From NCBI GenBank assembly GCA_037013495.1, contig CM072807.1:384501-448500 (forward strand): a DNA stretch of 64,000 nucleotides, read 5' to 3'. The number at the start of each line of letters is the position of its first letter. Position 1 is the first letter of the stretch. This document shows positions 48,101 to 61,920 of the stretch, in pieces. The stretch is from Hippophae tibetana (taxonomy: Eukaryota; Streptophyta; Magnoliopsida; Rosales; Elaeagnaceae). The notes below the pieces were generated by a model, which was not told where the DNA came from, ran no database searches, and saw nothing but the letters and a program-made list of their open reading frames with translations. The position numbers and the translations under genes are program-made.

Positions 48101-51100
48101 TATTTGTAGCATCTTTTTCACATCTCTATTGAACTCTTATGCTTGCTCATTTGATCATGGATGTAGGGTAAAGGTGTAAGGTCTAACCTTGGTAGCCCTT
48201 TAATAAATGGTTTGAGCTTAGATCCTACCTCAAAACTCTCCACAACCACATTAGGTATACACATGTGATGTGTAGTCTCCAAATAGTTTATGCAATCAAC
48301 AATATTCATCATAGATTACATAATTTCAAAATTATAATACATTAAGTTGCTTTTTGGTAAGTTTACTTCATTGTTCATATCCTCGTATATAATAGTCTTA
48401 ATTGTGGGAGATTGAACATTTTTTTGTAAGTTATCATCATGATCAGTGACATCTATCCTAAAGCATTCATCAAAACTACCAATATCATGAGGTTGAGATG
48501 ATTTAAGGACTTTAAATGTTACTTATTCATCTTGCACTCTCGTTGTAAGCTCACTTTTTTATACATCAATGAATGCTCTTTTGGTTGCTAAGAATGGTCA
48601 GTCAAGTATGATGAGAATATTGCAGTCCTAATTCATGCCTAGTACAATGAAATCTACCGGTAAGATGAACTTGTATACTTTTACTAGCACATCTTCTACC
48701 ACACCCTAGGGTCACTTAATCGATCTATCTACTATTTTTAATGCTACTAAAATGGAGTTGGAAAACCAATCTCTTGAAGATAGATAATGACATAAGGTTA
48801 ATGCTTGAACCTAAATGACATAATGTTGTCTTAAAGTTTATATTCTCAATTGTGGAAGGAATTTCAAAGCTACCTAGATCTTTTAGTTTTTGGGGTAGTT
48901 TTCTAGTAAGGATGGCACTACAACCTTTAGTAAATGTTACTGTTTCATTATCTTCAAGCCTTTTTTTTCTTAGATAGGATGTCCTTCAGAAATTTTGTAT
49001 AAGAAGGTATTTGTTCTAGTGCATCTGCAAATGGTATATTTATATGCAGCATCTTGAAGGCATCCAAAAATTTATAAAACTATATATCTAACTTTTGCTT
49101 TTGAAATCTTTGAGGGAAATAAATTGTGGGCTTATAGAGGTTGCTCTTTTTGGCTCAATTATTTCATTTCCAGTGCTTTGTTTATCCACTTATTCCTTCT
49201 CACCCTTTTTAGCTTTGTGTTCCTCCTTATCCTTTTAATTCTCATGTTCCTCCTCTAGAGTGTTACCTTCTCTTCTTAGGTTTAAAATTGTGTCACTTGA
49301 AAGGTTGATGAGTTCACAAAAAGTACTAAAATACCATGATTTTATGCACATTAATTGATTAAAAATATATATATTTATATGATTTTATCATATATTTATA
49401 TAAATCTGTCTTTTCGGAATCACGAGTATTTTTATTGTTTTTCAGGTATTTTCGCTTAAAAAAGTAACTTAAAGACTCAAAGAAAAATACCGGAGGCAAC
49501 ACATCGCAAATATATTCACAAATTAAAAGAGGAAAGGTCAAAAAAATATGGAAAATGGGTCAAAATTTTCAAAAAGAAAGAAATCGTGCATGTAGTCACC
49601 TAGTAGCGTCGGCCAACGCGCGTAGCGTGCCCAGCCACACCGATGGATGTTGGTGCGCGTCTCACGCTAGTATGACATTAGCAATGATGCCATCATTCAC
49701 TACTCTGTGTTTCCACCATTTTTAATCATTTTTTTACCCACTTTTTCTTCCTCTCCTTACCTATAAATATTCTCATTCTCTTCACTTCAAATCACATCTA
49801 AAAACACCTAAAAACATATATTCTCTTCTCTTTTTTTCTCTCCATTTCTTAGTTTTTAGCTTTTCTTAGTTAATTTTTCTTAGTTTTAGAGTTCTTCTCT
49901 TTTTGAGAAGAACTAATTATGTTTTTGTAATTTATTTGCTTTTTGATTCAATAAGTGGGAGTGCAAAATCTGTTTGGAGGTTTTCCAGCAACAGAAATAG
50001 CATCAAAGTACTGTAAGAATTTTATTTTCTTTATAGTTATTTTTTATGTTTTATTCTTACATGTTATATTTAATTTGTGTGTGACTAAATTTAACTTTGT
50101 TGGCTATTTGTAAACATGATATAATAATAACGTTGTTATGCTTGCGAAATATTAAATAGGTAAAAATCTCTAAAATGAATTGATTTTGTATTAAGAATGT
50201 TAGAGAGAAATATATTATTTTTTATTACAAACTTAAAATCTGAAAATTAGATTTTAAGGTTTAGTTATCCGGTCTGATTTAGAGTAATGCTCTTTTATTT
50301 GTTGGTACAATCGCCCGGTAGTTAGAGTGAAGCTCTATTTTAAAAGTTTTTATAAGAATTATTATCTGAAAAATGTATTGACAACATATTTTCAGTAGTA
50401 GTTTTAAAACTTAAAAGTTAGTATTCGGATAATTAAATTCTTAGGTTTAATTTGGACACCTTGAATAAAGTTTAAACTGTCTAACCCCACCAAAGGTGTC
50501 TTTTAAATGGTTCATTTTCAATCTCTTAGAAAAATAATAATTTAATTAACCAAATTAGTTATCAATCCCACCCACCATAGGTGTTAATTGATTTGTTTAG
50601 TTAACAAAGAATATCTAACCCCACCAAAGGTGGTATTCATATAAAAAAGAGAGAATCAATAAATATCAATTTATATCTTTAATAACCTAAATAATATGAG
50701 CAAGCATAATTAACTTAGTTATTATATCCATAAATACTCTACTATTATAAAAGATAAAATTTACATAAATGTTTATTGAAATTGTATCTATGTTTATTTT
50801 TATGTTATTATATTAAAAACACAAAACCCCAAAATATCGTGACAAGATGTTTAGAATTTAATTTCGTTTTTAAAAGTTTGAATAATAAATTAAAAATCAC
50901 ATATACTCCTTCCTTAGATAAACCTTGAGAGTATACTTATCATTTTCTATGAAATGATTCGTGCACTTGCGAGAGTTTTATAAATATAAAACCAAAGTAT
51001 TGGCAGGATCGGCGATACCTATTTTTCTCATCAAAGGTTATCTTGAAGCTTTTGACTTATGACATGGGAAAATTTCCATATTTAAGTGTTTAAATTTCAA

Positions 51101-53357
51101 ATTGAAGCCTTTTAAGTGGACACTTTTTTTTATTAACTGACTGGATGAAGTCTTTTACTATCCCTATTAAAGCATTTGTATTATCCTTTATATGTGGCTT
51201 CTTCTCTTGAGCTTGTGATTGTTGTAGTTGTTGAGAAACAAGTGGTGAAAATGATTAATAGTTTAATTGATTACCACTTTGATTTTTGTTATTACTCTAA
51301 GAAAAATTTGGATGTTGTCTACATCCTGGGTTATATGTATTCGAGTATGGATTATTGTTTTAGTCACATTACCTATATAGTATGTTGATTCAAGATTATT
51401 TGGACAATTATCAAATAAATGAGCTCCACCACAAAAGACACATGACATCTCTTAATCTTACACCTGGTTTATACTCGCTGGCTAGTTTTGAGCCTTCAAA
51501 AGATTCACCAAAGAGTACACTTGAGTTGTAAGTGATGTGATATCATTTATCTCATGAATTTCGGTTACTCTTCGTATGGTTGTCATTCAATCCATTGATC
51601 ATTGATAATTATTATTAGTCATTTTCTCAAGAAAATCATAAGCTTGGTTACAAGATTTAGCTAGTAGAGCTTCATTAGAATATGCATCAACGATGGTTCT
51701 TGTTTGAGCATTGAGACCATTGTAGAAAGTATACATTTGAATCTAATGAGGGATACCATTGTGAGGCCCCTTCCTTAGCAATTCTTTGAATTTTTCCCAT
51801 GATTTATATAAAGATTTCCCTTCAATTTGTTGGTAGAGGTAATATCATTTCTAAGCTTGGCATCCTTTGTTGGTAGGAAGTATTTCATCAAGAGTTTCTC
51901 CGCCAAATTATTCCAAGTTGTAATGGAATTAGGTGACAAAGAGTTTAGACAAATTCGAGCACTATCTCACAAAGAGTAAGGGAAGAATTTAAACCTAAAT
52001 GCATCCTCAATCACACTGCTGAATTTGAATGAATCTCCAACTTCAATAAACAATATGAAATGTAAATAAGGATCCTCTGTTGGTAATTTGTTGAATTTGT
52101 CTAACTGTTTATAATATTTGAAACATCACTGGCTTTAAATCAAACTAATTAGCTTGAGTGTTTGGTCTTGTAATACTTGGATTCAACCATTTCAACATAG
52201 GTAATGCATACTTATTCATAGCTCTAATAGGGATAATACACTATATAATAATTAACCTAATCACACTCTCATGTCAATTAAATAAAATATTACTCATTAA
52301 GTTCATCAATTATGGATCACACACACAAAAATCATACATATTTATCTAGAAACTATGCATGTTAATTAATCAAGACAAATAATTAAATAATTCTGTCAAA
52401 TCTATTTAATTTATTCTATAGATCAATTGTTGGCCAAACAATTAATTACATAAAAATCAGATTAAATATATAATTGAATTGAAATTATAATTGGGGTAAA
52501 ATATTAGATCATCACATGTAGAAAATTGGTTCATAAAACCCCTATATTAATAAATTAGCTAGACATAATTGTATTCATAATGCTTAGATTTGTTTATAAA
52601 GAAAGACATAAAAACTGATAAAGAAATGAGAAGAAGAATAGATACAATCAATCTCTTGAATTATAATACTAATCTCCTTTTGATTCTTCATCAAAATTTG
52701 ATATCCTTTAGAACTTTTTATGTATTTCTCTCTTCTTCGCACCAAAAATTGTTAATTTTGGTTCTAGGAATTTTGGTGTAATTAGAGGTTTAAATTTGGT
52801 TCAGATCAAGGGTTGAGATGAAAAAAGGAAAATTAAATAGTGTTGGCCAACGAGATTGTAACACGTGACATAAGAGAAACACTAGACGAATCATCGCATG
52901 ATGTGTGGTGGGGTAGACTGGTCATGGTCAATGTGTGTAGAGTCAGCAACATATGGTGCACTGTGATATGCTGATATGAATTGTGTGGCACCCTGGTGGA
53001 ATAAACAAACGAATCCCATGATGATACATGGCATGACTCATTGACTATATGGAAAAACTCGGAATGAATGTTGTGTCAAAACATGGCAAAGCCTACATTA
53101 GCTAGCACATATGGCCTGCTTCGATTGACTCCCCTTGCTTGCATGGCGTCCATTGTCGTGTTATAATTGGTCCTGCATTAAGAAATCCATATAAACTTCA
53201 AAAATTTCTAGAAAATTCTTGAAAAATATATTTTCATCCTTTTTCACTAAAAATTCATATTTTAATATTTTTAATCCTAAAATACTATTTATTGAATAAA
53301 ATGAATAAATATTAAGCTGAAAAGTATATTGATGACTCTACTTTCCTAGAGTTATCA
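48100..53357 (-). mobile_element. Athila-type Ty3 LTR retrotransposon, partial, fossil
   Basis: The element runs on the minus strand. Its 5' LTR starts TGATAACTCTAGGAAAGTAG at 53357, the typical Athila start, and extends to about 52200. Gag follows at about 52150-51030, including a CVFCGGAHLFDNCPNN knuckle. Then come the segment before the protease (about 49300-48990), the protease region (about 48720-48580, landmarks VEDVLVKVYKF and LPVDF) and a short further pol piece to about 48100. A foreign LTR (49309-51020) separates gag from protease. The 3' LTR and most of pol are not seen. It is broken many times and old. Confidence 0.8.
49309..51020 (+). mobile_element. LTR of another Ty3 element inserted in the Athila copy, fossil
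   Basis: The stretch starts TGAGTTCACAAAAAGTACTAA, holds a GC-richer island (about 49590-49690), a TATAAATATTCTC promoter-like motif at about 49762, a pyrimidine-rich leader, and CTAACCCCACCAAAGGTG repeats at about 50480-50630. It ends near GTGCACTTGCGAGAG-TTTTATAAATAT. This is the layout of a long Tat/Athila-group LTR. It lies in the opposite orientation to the host element and looks like a solo LTR. The right end is uncertain by about 30 bp. Confidence 0.6.
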
Positions 53358-55690
53358 TCATGCTTGAAGTTTATGATTGCTTTTGTGATATTCTAGGGCT
53401 TGAGCTAACATTGACTGTAAAATTATATTTGAGCTATATCTTTCACTTTCTAAAATGCTATTATAAAGAGATACCTAATTTTTATATGGTTATCTATTAT
53501 GATCTGTGAAGTTATTGTAGTGAATGACAATGACTATTTCACAACTACTATCAAAATCATTATACTAGATTTTTGACTCGTGCATATTTCCTTCAAAAGT
53601 AATTTTAAAAAAATACAAAATATTTTGCATGCGTAAAAAGAAAGAGCCATAAATGATCATACTAAAAGAAAATAAATAACCATCCTTAAAAAAAGTGGGA
53701 ATACAAAAAAAATTAAGTTCTCTATTGGTAAGTAAATTTTATTCTGTGCAAGTAACAATTTAATTACATTTTTCCATAATAAATGATACTCTTTTCTCTG
53801 AATATTTTATAATTGATCATAAATGAAAAAATAATATACTATTGTAGTTCCAACACATATTTTACGTTTGGTGATTGTTGATATGTCGTCATATATGTTA
53901 ATATGTTTATGTGTCTTGTCTATATATATTTATGTTGGCAATAAATAATCACGCTATGAACAAAATTAATTTCATCATTTGTGTATATTGTTGTATTCAT
54001 CTTTAGCTAAGTCTACAACCCTTTATTATAAAGTAATTTAATTACTTCTTAATTAGTTGTGTTACATATTCGTATGACAAAAAATGAGAGAGTTAATTGA
54101 ATACATTTTTAAATGGGAGAGATTATATATATGGAAAGAATACATTGAGTGTTCAAGTCTATTTAATATGTCACATAAGGGAATTAATACTTAAACGTTC
54201 TATTTATTGTTATCGACTACTTATGTTTGTTTCTTTGCTTTTCTTTTGTTATATACACTAAATTAATAAACAATGAGTATTTCAAAATAACCTATATTTC
54301 TCTTTTGTTTTTTTTCCAGTGTACACATGAGTTATCAAAATTCAAGTGACGATGGTTTCATCGGATCTTAGAATAATTTCATTTCATAAATTTTTTTCTT
54401 ATGAGTGTGATGTAGTTAGAAAGAGGTTTTGTCACCTAAATATACCAAAAAGGAGATTGTTAGGTTTAAGAGTACTAATGATATTCGTGAATAAAAAATT
54501 TAAATATAGATTGGTTTATAGGTGTAGTTTTCATATCAATATTTAAGACAAAAAAACTTTCAAGTTTTAAATCCATATATTTTAAGTACATACTTGTTTT
54601 TAATTAGATTAGATTTCATACCATATATTTAGGAACTCTTAGTATATACATTAGTCGATACATCGAGTACATTGTCGATCGATCAAGTGTGTAATTTTTT
54701 AATTTAAATATTTATTTAAACTTAAACCAATTTATGAAATTTATACTTAATACTTTCTTAAATGTGTTTTAATGTTTTTAAGATATGTTTCAAAACTGAT
54801 TTATTATTTTATTAATACATTTAATGGGTTTTGAGGAATTAAATAAAAATAATAATCCTAATATTATTAGGTTATATATATATATTGGCATGAAAGGCAA
54901 AAGATACAAGAGACAACTAATAAGCTAATTGAAAAAAGGTGGTTTAATGCTCAGATTTATACATCAAATACTTCAAAGGTTGAATATAGATATAAGTGGA
55001 ATTCATTTAAGTAATTAGGCATAGGATATTGGAAAGGTGTAATTAGGCAAAGGATATTGGAAAGGTGTAAACTATGATCATAATTATTTGATTTAATTAT
55101 TAAATTTTAAAGAAATTATTTTTATTAAATTTTAAAGAAATTATTTTTATTAAATTTGTGTTTAATTTATTAGTTTTATGATTTATTAAATGATTTATTT
55201 TAATTAATTTAATTTTTTTAATCTTCTAGTTAGGACTCACGGACACACTTTGTACGTGTGTTTTTGTACTAATTTTTTAGGTGCTCGTTGAACAGATTTA
55301 ATTGCTTATGTGACTCAAGTTTATCAAAACGTTGGTCCAGATCTGTACATCTTGCTTATGGAGATTGTAAAAAAAATAGTTGTTTGTAAGTAGATTATTT
55401 GAGGACATTATCTGTGACGTGTAGTCTAAGTCTTGGCCTTGTAATTGAATATTATTTTCATAATGGATAGTTAGGTGATCCAATGGATTAGTGATTTTCC
55501 TCTTAAGTCATTATTATGGTCTAGATTATTTTCACATAAAATATCGTGTCAAATCTTTATTTATTTCTACTTTATTTTATTTACACACAATTGCATGTAT
55601 GACCATTTGTGAATTTTTAATTTGATATAATGATTAATTACCTATTCATCCCCTCTACTCAATTAGATTTGTAACTAAAATCTTTCATGA
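53358..55690. other. AT-rich intergenic DNA with short tandem duplications
   Basis: No gene was found. Units AATTAGGC-TAGGATATTGGAAAGGTGT are repeated at 55013-55068, and TTAAATTTTAAAGAAATTATTTTTA is repeated at 55103-55157. Confidence 0.5.
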
Positions 55691-57949
55691 ATGTTCGTCC
55701 TTGATTTTTAGGGATGTTATACTCACTGGATGTTATATCATAAATAGACTACATTCTTTAGTTCTTAAATATAAAACTCCATACTCTATGTTGGTACCAT
55801 AAAAAGATGGTTTTCTCTTCCTCTAAAAGTGTTTGGATGTGTGTGTTGTCCTCTTAAATTTATCTTTCTAGGAAACTCTAGAACTCAAAAAGGATACAAA
55901 TGCTTTAGTCCTCCAACAAATAAATTCTTAGTAAGTACTGATGTTACCTTTTTTTGGATAACTCCATATTATTCTACTAAAGGTGAGTCACTTGATGTAA
56001 ATACGCTCTCTTCTCCAGTTTCATTTTCCATTCTAACTCCTTCTAAAACTCATGAGCTATGTGAGCTAGAATTAGTGAAAGAAACAAATGTTGATATAGG
56101 TAATGTTGATCCACATGACATAGTAATGGAGATTGATGAGTCTCATAACCAATTTTCTGCCTCTTTGCTTGATCCCCCTTTGTTTTCTCAACCTCAAATT
56201 CCAAATTCAGAACTCATTTCACCACAAAAATCTGATCTTGATGTACCTATTGTTATTTGTAAAGCATAAAGAACCATCATACTTTCATCCAGATATCCTT
56301 TTGCCAAATATATCACTTTTGTGCACTTTTTTACTCATTTGCTTCATTTTCTACTGCTCTATATGTTATCACCATCCTTAAAACTCATGAAGAAGTTACG
56401 GCTTATCCTGGTTAGAGAGTTGTTATGGTAGAAGGGATAAAAACTCTAACAGGTAGAGACACTTGAAAATTAGAATCACCACCTTTTAGCTTAGAAGTGG
56501 TTGGATGTAAATGAGTATTTGTTATCAAATAGAAACTTGATGGAACAATTGAAAGATTGAAAGCTTATTAGATCATTATAATCTCTATTGTTGTAACTCT
56601 TGATTGACTTCTTTATTAACTTGATGTTAAGAATACCTTCCTATAAGGTGACTTACAAGTGGAAGTTTATTTGGAGCAACCACCAGGTTTTGTTACTTAG
56701 GAGAAGACTTGTATTGTATGTAAATTAAAGAAAACTATTTATGGTTTAAAACAATCCCCTCAGGCTTGGTTTGATAAACTTAGTGAAATTTTCCTTGCCT
56801 TTCATTTTAAACAATGTCACTCTAATCATTCATTTTTTGTGAAATATAGCTCGGTGGGAGTTGTTATTCTTGTGGTCTATATGAATGATATTTTTGTAAA
56901 AAGAAATGATATCTTAAGTATTATATAAGTAAAAGATTATTTGAAGAAAAAAACTCAAACCAAAGATCTGAAAAATTGGTATTTCTTGGGTATTGGTAGC
57001 AAGGAATAAGCAAGAGTTAGTAATTTCTCAACGCAAGTATTCACAAAATTTACTCTCTCAAACTAGCATGTTGGATTCCAAACATGTTGATTCTCCTATG
57101 GATAAAAATATTATACTTTATGATCCATTAAGTTCCAAGTTTAAAGATGTTAAATGGTAAGCTTATATCTTACTTAACGTGATATTACATTAACAATTAA
57201 TGCTCTTAAACAATATATGCAAAATCTATATCAATGTCATTGGGATGCTTGTTGTAGAGTTCTAAGATATCTAGAAAATACTATCAATCTAGGAGTCCTC
57301 TATAAAAAGATAACTCATATTGTTGTTATAGGATATTATGATGCTGATTGGACAAGTTCCAAGAACGACCTGAAGTCTACAAGTGGTTATTATACCTTTG
57401 TTGGAAGAAGCCTAGTCACTTGAATAAGTAAGAAACAAAGTTTTATTTCTAGATCTAGTGCAGAAGTAGAATATATAGTTATGGCACGTACTGCAAATGA
57501 ACTTATGTGGGTAAAACAATCTCTTAAGAGAATTACATGTCCAATTTGAAGAACTATTATTGATGTTATGTGATAACCAAGCTGCCATCCACATTTTCAA
57601 GAACCTCGTGTATCACAAAAGAACTAAATACATTGAAGTTAATTGTCACCTTTTTAGAGAAATTATCATCAAAGGTGAAATTGTCACTCCATACGTCAAA
57701 TCTATTGGGGATATTTTCACTAAAGATGTGTCAAAATCATTTTTCTCTTTCTTTCAAGTTGGCATGAAAAACATGTATACTACAACTTGAGAAGGAGTGT
57801 TAAAATACATTTGCTTATATGATGCTCCTTAGTTCTTTAAGGACATTTTAATCACTTTTTTATTTAGGTTTTGGATCCTAGTTTTACAAGGTTTGTAAAT
57901 CTCATATGTTTAGAAGAAGAAAGAACATAACATATCATCTCATTGAACA
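55690..57949 (+). mobile_element. Third copia-type retrotransposon, 3' part only, fossil
   Basis: The plus strand reads as the end of copia integrase (about 55690-55870, FGCVC and NSRTQKGYKCF), the linker (about 55980-56260), RT pieces (about 56640-56990, with LKQSPQAWFDKL) and RNase H (about 57210-57760, with YYDADW and STSGYYTF). A purine tract (CTTGAGAAGGAG) precedes an LTR-like stretch at 57798-57949 that starts TGTTAA and ends GAACA. The 5' half and its LTR were not found. The element is broken many times and old. Confidence 0.85.
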
Positions 57950-59929
57950 ATACTAAATATGTAGTGGAAACAATAAAAATGTCATGTTTAGTTTGTAGAA
58001 TGAAAATATAATATGAATGAGAATGGTTATAAAAATTAAATTTAATAAAAATAATATTATTATTATGTTTGTTTAAGCAGCAAAATAAAAATAATGATAA
58101 ATATTAAAAAAATTAAAAATTTAAAAAAAATATTTTTTTGATTTTTAAATAAGAAAACTGTTAAATGATTATACAAATATGTGAAGAAGAAAAATTATAA
58201 TATTCATACAAAATGTAAGAGGAATGAGTATTTTATTTATTATTATATATTAATAATCAAATCAAATACAAAAATATGATAGATTATTTTAAATATTATT
58301 TTTATTCCTATTAATCAAATACTAACAAACATTTACCACAATAATCCCGCCCTTATAAAAGCTTACAATTTCAGGTAACCTTTTAACATCCTCAAATCCA
58401 GCCCATCGCGAATCAAACCACCAATTAACTGGATTATAAAAAAAAAATACCCATTCGCATACAAAAGTGCATAAATATTAGATTTTTTTTTAATTTTCCA
58501 AAAAGAAATATTAAATATTTTTTAAGAAAAAATAAAAGATATTAGTAGGAAAAAGGGTAAGAAAATTAGATATATTTTTCTTGATATGATCTCAATTATA
58601 CATCCTACCCGATTTGATATAATTTAGTGGGTTAATCTCTGTTTAGAATTTAACCACTTCCATGATTCAAAGATTTAAAAAAAAAAATCCATAAGGAGGC
58701 TTTAACTAATTAAAAGAAATCATATAATTTTTTTAATTCTAAAATTCAATTGCAAGCCACCAAGATTCCAATACTTTTCCTTTTTGAAGAAAATTTATTT
58801 ATTGACTCTAGAACAAGCTTATATATATATATATATATATATATTGATACAAATTAATTAAATTAGAAAAGAAAACTAGTGAAAGACATGAGATTGCATA
58901 TTTTTTTTACATAAAGAGAGAGAAAAGATGTACATATTTTTTCATCTCTCACTATCCTCACTCCACATATAAATTGACCGATCAACTATAATTTTCATGG
59001 TTTAAAATATACTTAGGGGATTCAATTAACTATGTATAAAAGTATTATTTATAATTGTCTGAATAGTTTAAATTTTTGATAAAATTGATTTTTAAATAAC
59101 TTTTAATGTAATATCAAGACTGTATATCTTGTATTGAAAGCTCAATTAAAATATAAGTATTTGTACAAAAAAAACTAACACTTTTCCAATCATCTTCCCA
59201 ATATCTCTTTTTTTTTTTTTGGGGTTGTTGGAGGAGTTGCTTTCTCATTTGAGCTAATAAAAACTCAATTAAACAAATAAATTCCAAGAGGGAAGGTAAA
59301 GGCTCGATGCAAAAGAGGGATAGAGATGGGATCTTTAAAAACACCAACCATGTTTAGACAAGAGAAATTTTGCACTTAATTTAAACCCTAATAGTAATAT
59401 CTTGCCCTGATCAGTTAAGATTCCCCAACATATATATATATATATATAAATAGAAATTTCATTCCTTTATCTTACCACCAACGTACGTACCCAACATGTC
59501 TTTATACATTTTAAAATTCACCGCATTGAGTTACATGAATTTGAACATATATAACACCATATACAAATTTGAACTTTAACTCTTCCAATTAAACTCATAA
59601 ATTTGAACCATATTCAGTACTATTTATATATAATAATAAAAAAAGAAGCTAATTTCCTTATAGTGCAAATATTAAAAAGAAAAAAACAACTGATGAATGT
59701 TATAATAAGGTAATAATCTAAACTAGCTAGGTGTTTTGAAGTATATATAGGAAAGAAAAAATTAAGGAGAAAAAAAAAGAGGATCGGAAAAGCACTTTTA
59801 TTTAAAATAAATAACAGTGAGAAGTTATGTAATTACTAATAACATTAAAAAAGAACAAAGAGTAGAGAGAGTCATATATATATATATATATATTATGAAT
59901 GAGATTCAAGGCCGGTAATGAATTAATAT
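57950..59929. other. AT-rich intergenic DNA, no gene seen
   Basis: It holds TA microsatellites at about 58819-58844, 59431-59448 and 59876-59894. A minus-strand frame at 59114-59347 reads as low-complexity sequence and is not supported. Confidence 0.55.
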
Positions 59930-60035
59930 CGTGATCCATGAATAGGTGAAGCTACCACATGACCCAATCTTACCTCGAGAGATTGGAGCAAAGGGAAGTT
60001 TAGATCATGCTGGCAGCTTCAACTACTAGTAGTGC
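59930..60035 (-). ncRNA. MIR167: MIR167 microRNA precursor
   Basis: On the minus strand the 21-nt segment 60021-60001 starts TGAAGCTGCCAG and ends CATGATCTA, identical to the conserved plant miR167. The opposite arm, about 59964-59944 (GGTCATGTGGTAGCTTCACC and one more base), pairs with it across nearly its whole length with one bulge, a few G-U pairs and a loop of about 36 nt. This gives a clean stem-loop with the mature strand on the 5' arm, as in all MIR167 genes. miR167 guides cleavage of auxin response factors ARF6 and ARF8 and so acts in flower, root and auxin development. The gene is transcribed alone by RNA polymerase II; the upstream side on this strand is at higher coordinates. Confidence 0.96.
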
Positions 60036-60260
60036 ACGAGTCATATATGAAACCCAAATTACAGCATCGATCTGTAGTTTTATTACCACTAGCTAGATAT
60101 AGGTATCATCTGCTATCTCATAAGGAAGACAAAGAGTTGATGAAGAGAAAGAGGGCCGGGGGTTACTTTTTAGATGTGTAATTTGTGTAAACTGCTAGCT
60201 AGCTAGGGTTGAGAAGAAGAACAACAACAAGAAGAAGGGAAAGAAATTAATATATATATA

Positions 60261-60294
<34 letters not shown>

Positions 60295-60480
60295 AAAAGA
60301 TAGATAGATAGATAGATATGGTGTGTGGGGGGCCGGCCAAATGCAAGTATTTGAGAAGTGAGGTAATATTAATAATGACTATAACAGATGACAGCAGTGG
60401 TCCAAACGGAGACGAGACAAATTAAATATTATCATGCCTGCCCAAAACCCCGTGCACCATCACAAAACCACTTACGTACA
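60036..60480 (-). promoter_or_regulatory. MIR167 upstream region with TATA-like tract and microsatellites
   Basis: On the minus strand a CTTTATATATATATTAA tract at about 60262-60247 is a fair TATA box, giving a start about 200 nt before the hairpin. Just upstream are an (AAAG)n array (60260-60291) and a (GATA)n array (60297-60318), then a GC-rich GGGGGGCCGGCC patch at about 60327-60338. The whole 59900-60480 section is much less AT-rich than its flanks. Confidence 0.5.
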
Positions 60481-60879
60481 TCTCATCTACTCATTTTAAC
60501 TTCATTTAATAAGTTAATAACCTGAAAACTCTAATAATTATACAACATCTTTCTAACATTTTAAATTTAACAATTTTAATTTCTGTTAAATTAATTTAAT
60601 AATATTATAGTTAATTATGATAGAATTTAATTTTAAATATTAATTCATTTTTTCATAAATTATTTTAAAATATATAATTTATTCCCTACCTTATGATAGA
60701 TATATAATTTAATTATCAATATTTCAATGATGAATAACACCATTAAATAAATTTAAAAAAAAAATTAAAATTTGAATCAAATTTAACAAATTTAAAAAAG
60801 TTGAAGATGAAGTTATGTGAATTTAAATGTTATATATTAACCAAATTATGATATCTTAAATAAGTTAGAAAATAAATGA
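60481..60879. other. AT-rich intergenic DNA upstream of MIR167
   Basis: Low-complexity AT-rich sequence with no feature seen. Confidence 0.5.
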
Positions 60880-61160
60880 ATAAAAAGGCCAAAAATAATT
60901 GCCATAAGTACACTAAAAGCACACTTAAAAAGATATTAACTTTTATTTTTTTCTTATTTAAAAAATATAATCATAATATAATACTTGTATTAATATTTTA
61001 ATATTTTAATGTTCACTAATATAAATTAGTGAACTCACGAACTACTTAATTAAATTCATTAAAAAAACGATTTGAAATTTTAATTTTAATTTTAATTAAT
61101 GAAATTAACTACCACTCACATGTAGGTAACTCAAATAAAATGATTAAACAAACGGATCAG
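60880..61160 (+). repeat. Dispersed repeat family A, copy 4
   Basis: It shares AAGGCCAAAAATAATTGCCAT, TTTTCTTATTTAAAAAATATAATCATAATATAATACTTGTATTAATATTTT and GAACTCACGAACTACTT with the other copies, in similar order but shorter and more diverged. Confidence 0.45.
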
Positions 61161-61920
61161 TTCAACACACCTATCATTTATTCGTTATAAAATTTTTTTA
61201 GTCATGGATACAATTAATTAAAAGGATTAAGTAGTCAACTTTTTGAGTTATAAATGATTAAAAAATTTACAAATGATCAAACATGCAATCGTTAGTAATA
61301 AATATAAAGTGAAAATAAATAAAACTTTATACATAATATTTTAGCTGAAAATAACTTAAGTCACAATAATGATTTAAGAGAAAAATCATTGATCCACTCG
61401 ATCACTTAAATATATACTATGAAAATAAAGTTCAATTACAAAGCTATTACTTAAACTACTCTCCAAGATAATGCTCTCGATTAATTTATTTACGAGCCAT
61501 TACTTTCCTCCATAGTCTCCACAAAAAAAGTATTCGTATCCAGACTAAGATTCTAATAAACTCGAGTCACATGAGTAATTAAACTCGTTTAATCAACACC
61601 TGAAATGTTAGCACAATAACACAAGTACAAAGTGTGTCTTAGAATAGATTCAATAATGAATAATCATAATTAAAAAATTTAATAATATATCAATTAATTT
61701 TAAATCATCTAACAACCCTAGAATAAGCATATTAAACACATGTTCAATAAATACAGTTTATTTAAAGTTAAATAATCATCAAGTCAAGTAATTATGATAT
61801 TATACACATAATTATTTGATCCAAGCATTCAAAAACATAATAAAGAAGAAGTTATACAGACATATAATTAAAATATAATAAACTAAATAAGTTTATTAAT
61901 CAATTAAACACAACCACCAA
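61161..61920. other. AT-rich DNA, possibly decayed retroelement interior
   Basis: The section at 61330-61640 is GC-richer and adjoins the family B LTR on its right. It may be the leader region of that element, but no protein or primer site is clear. Confidence 0.3.

Noticed and set aside
59114-59347. 77-codon minus-strand frame
   Set aside because: It crosses a poly-T/poly-A tract and has no domain or neighbouring exon.
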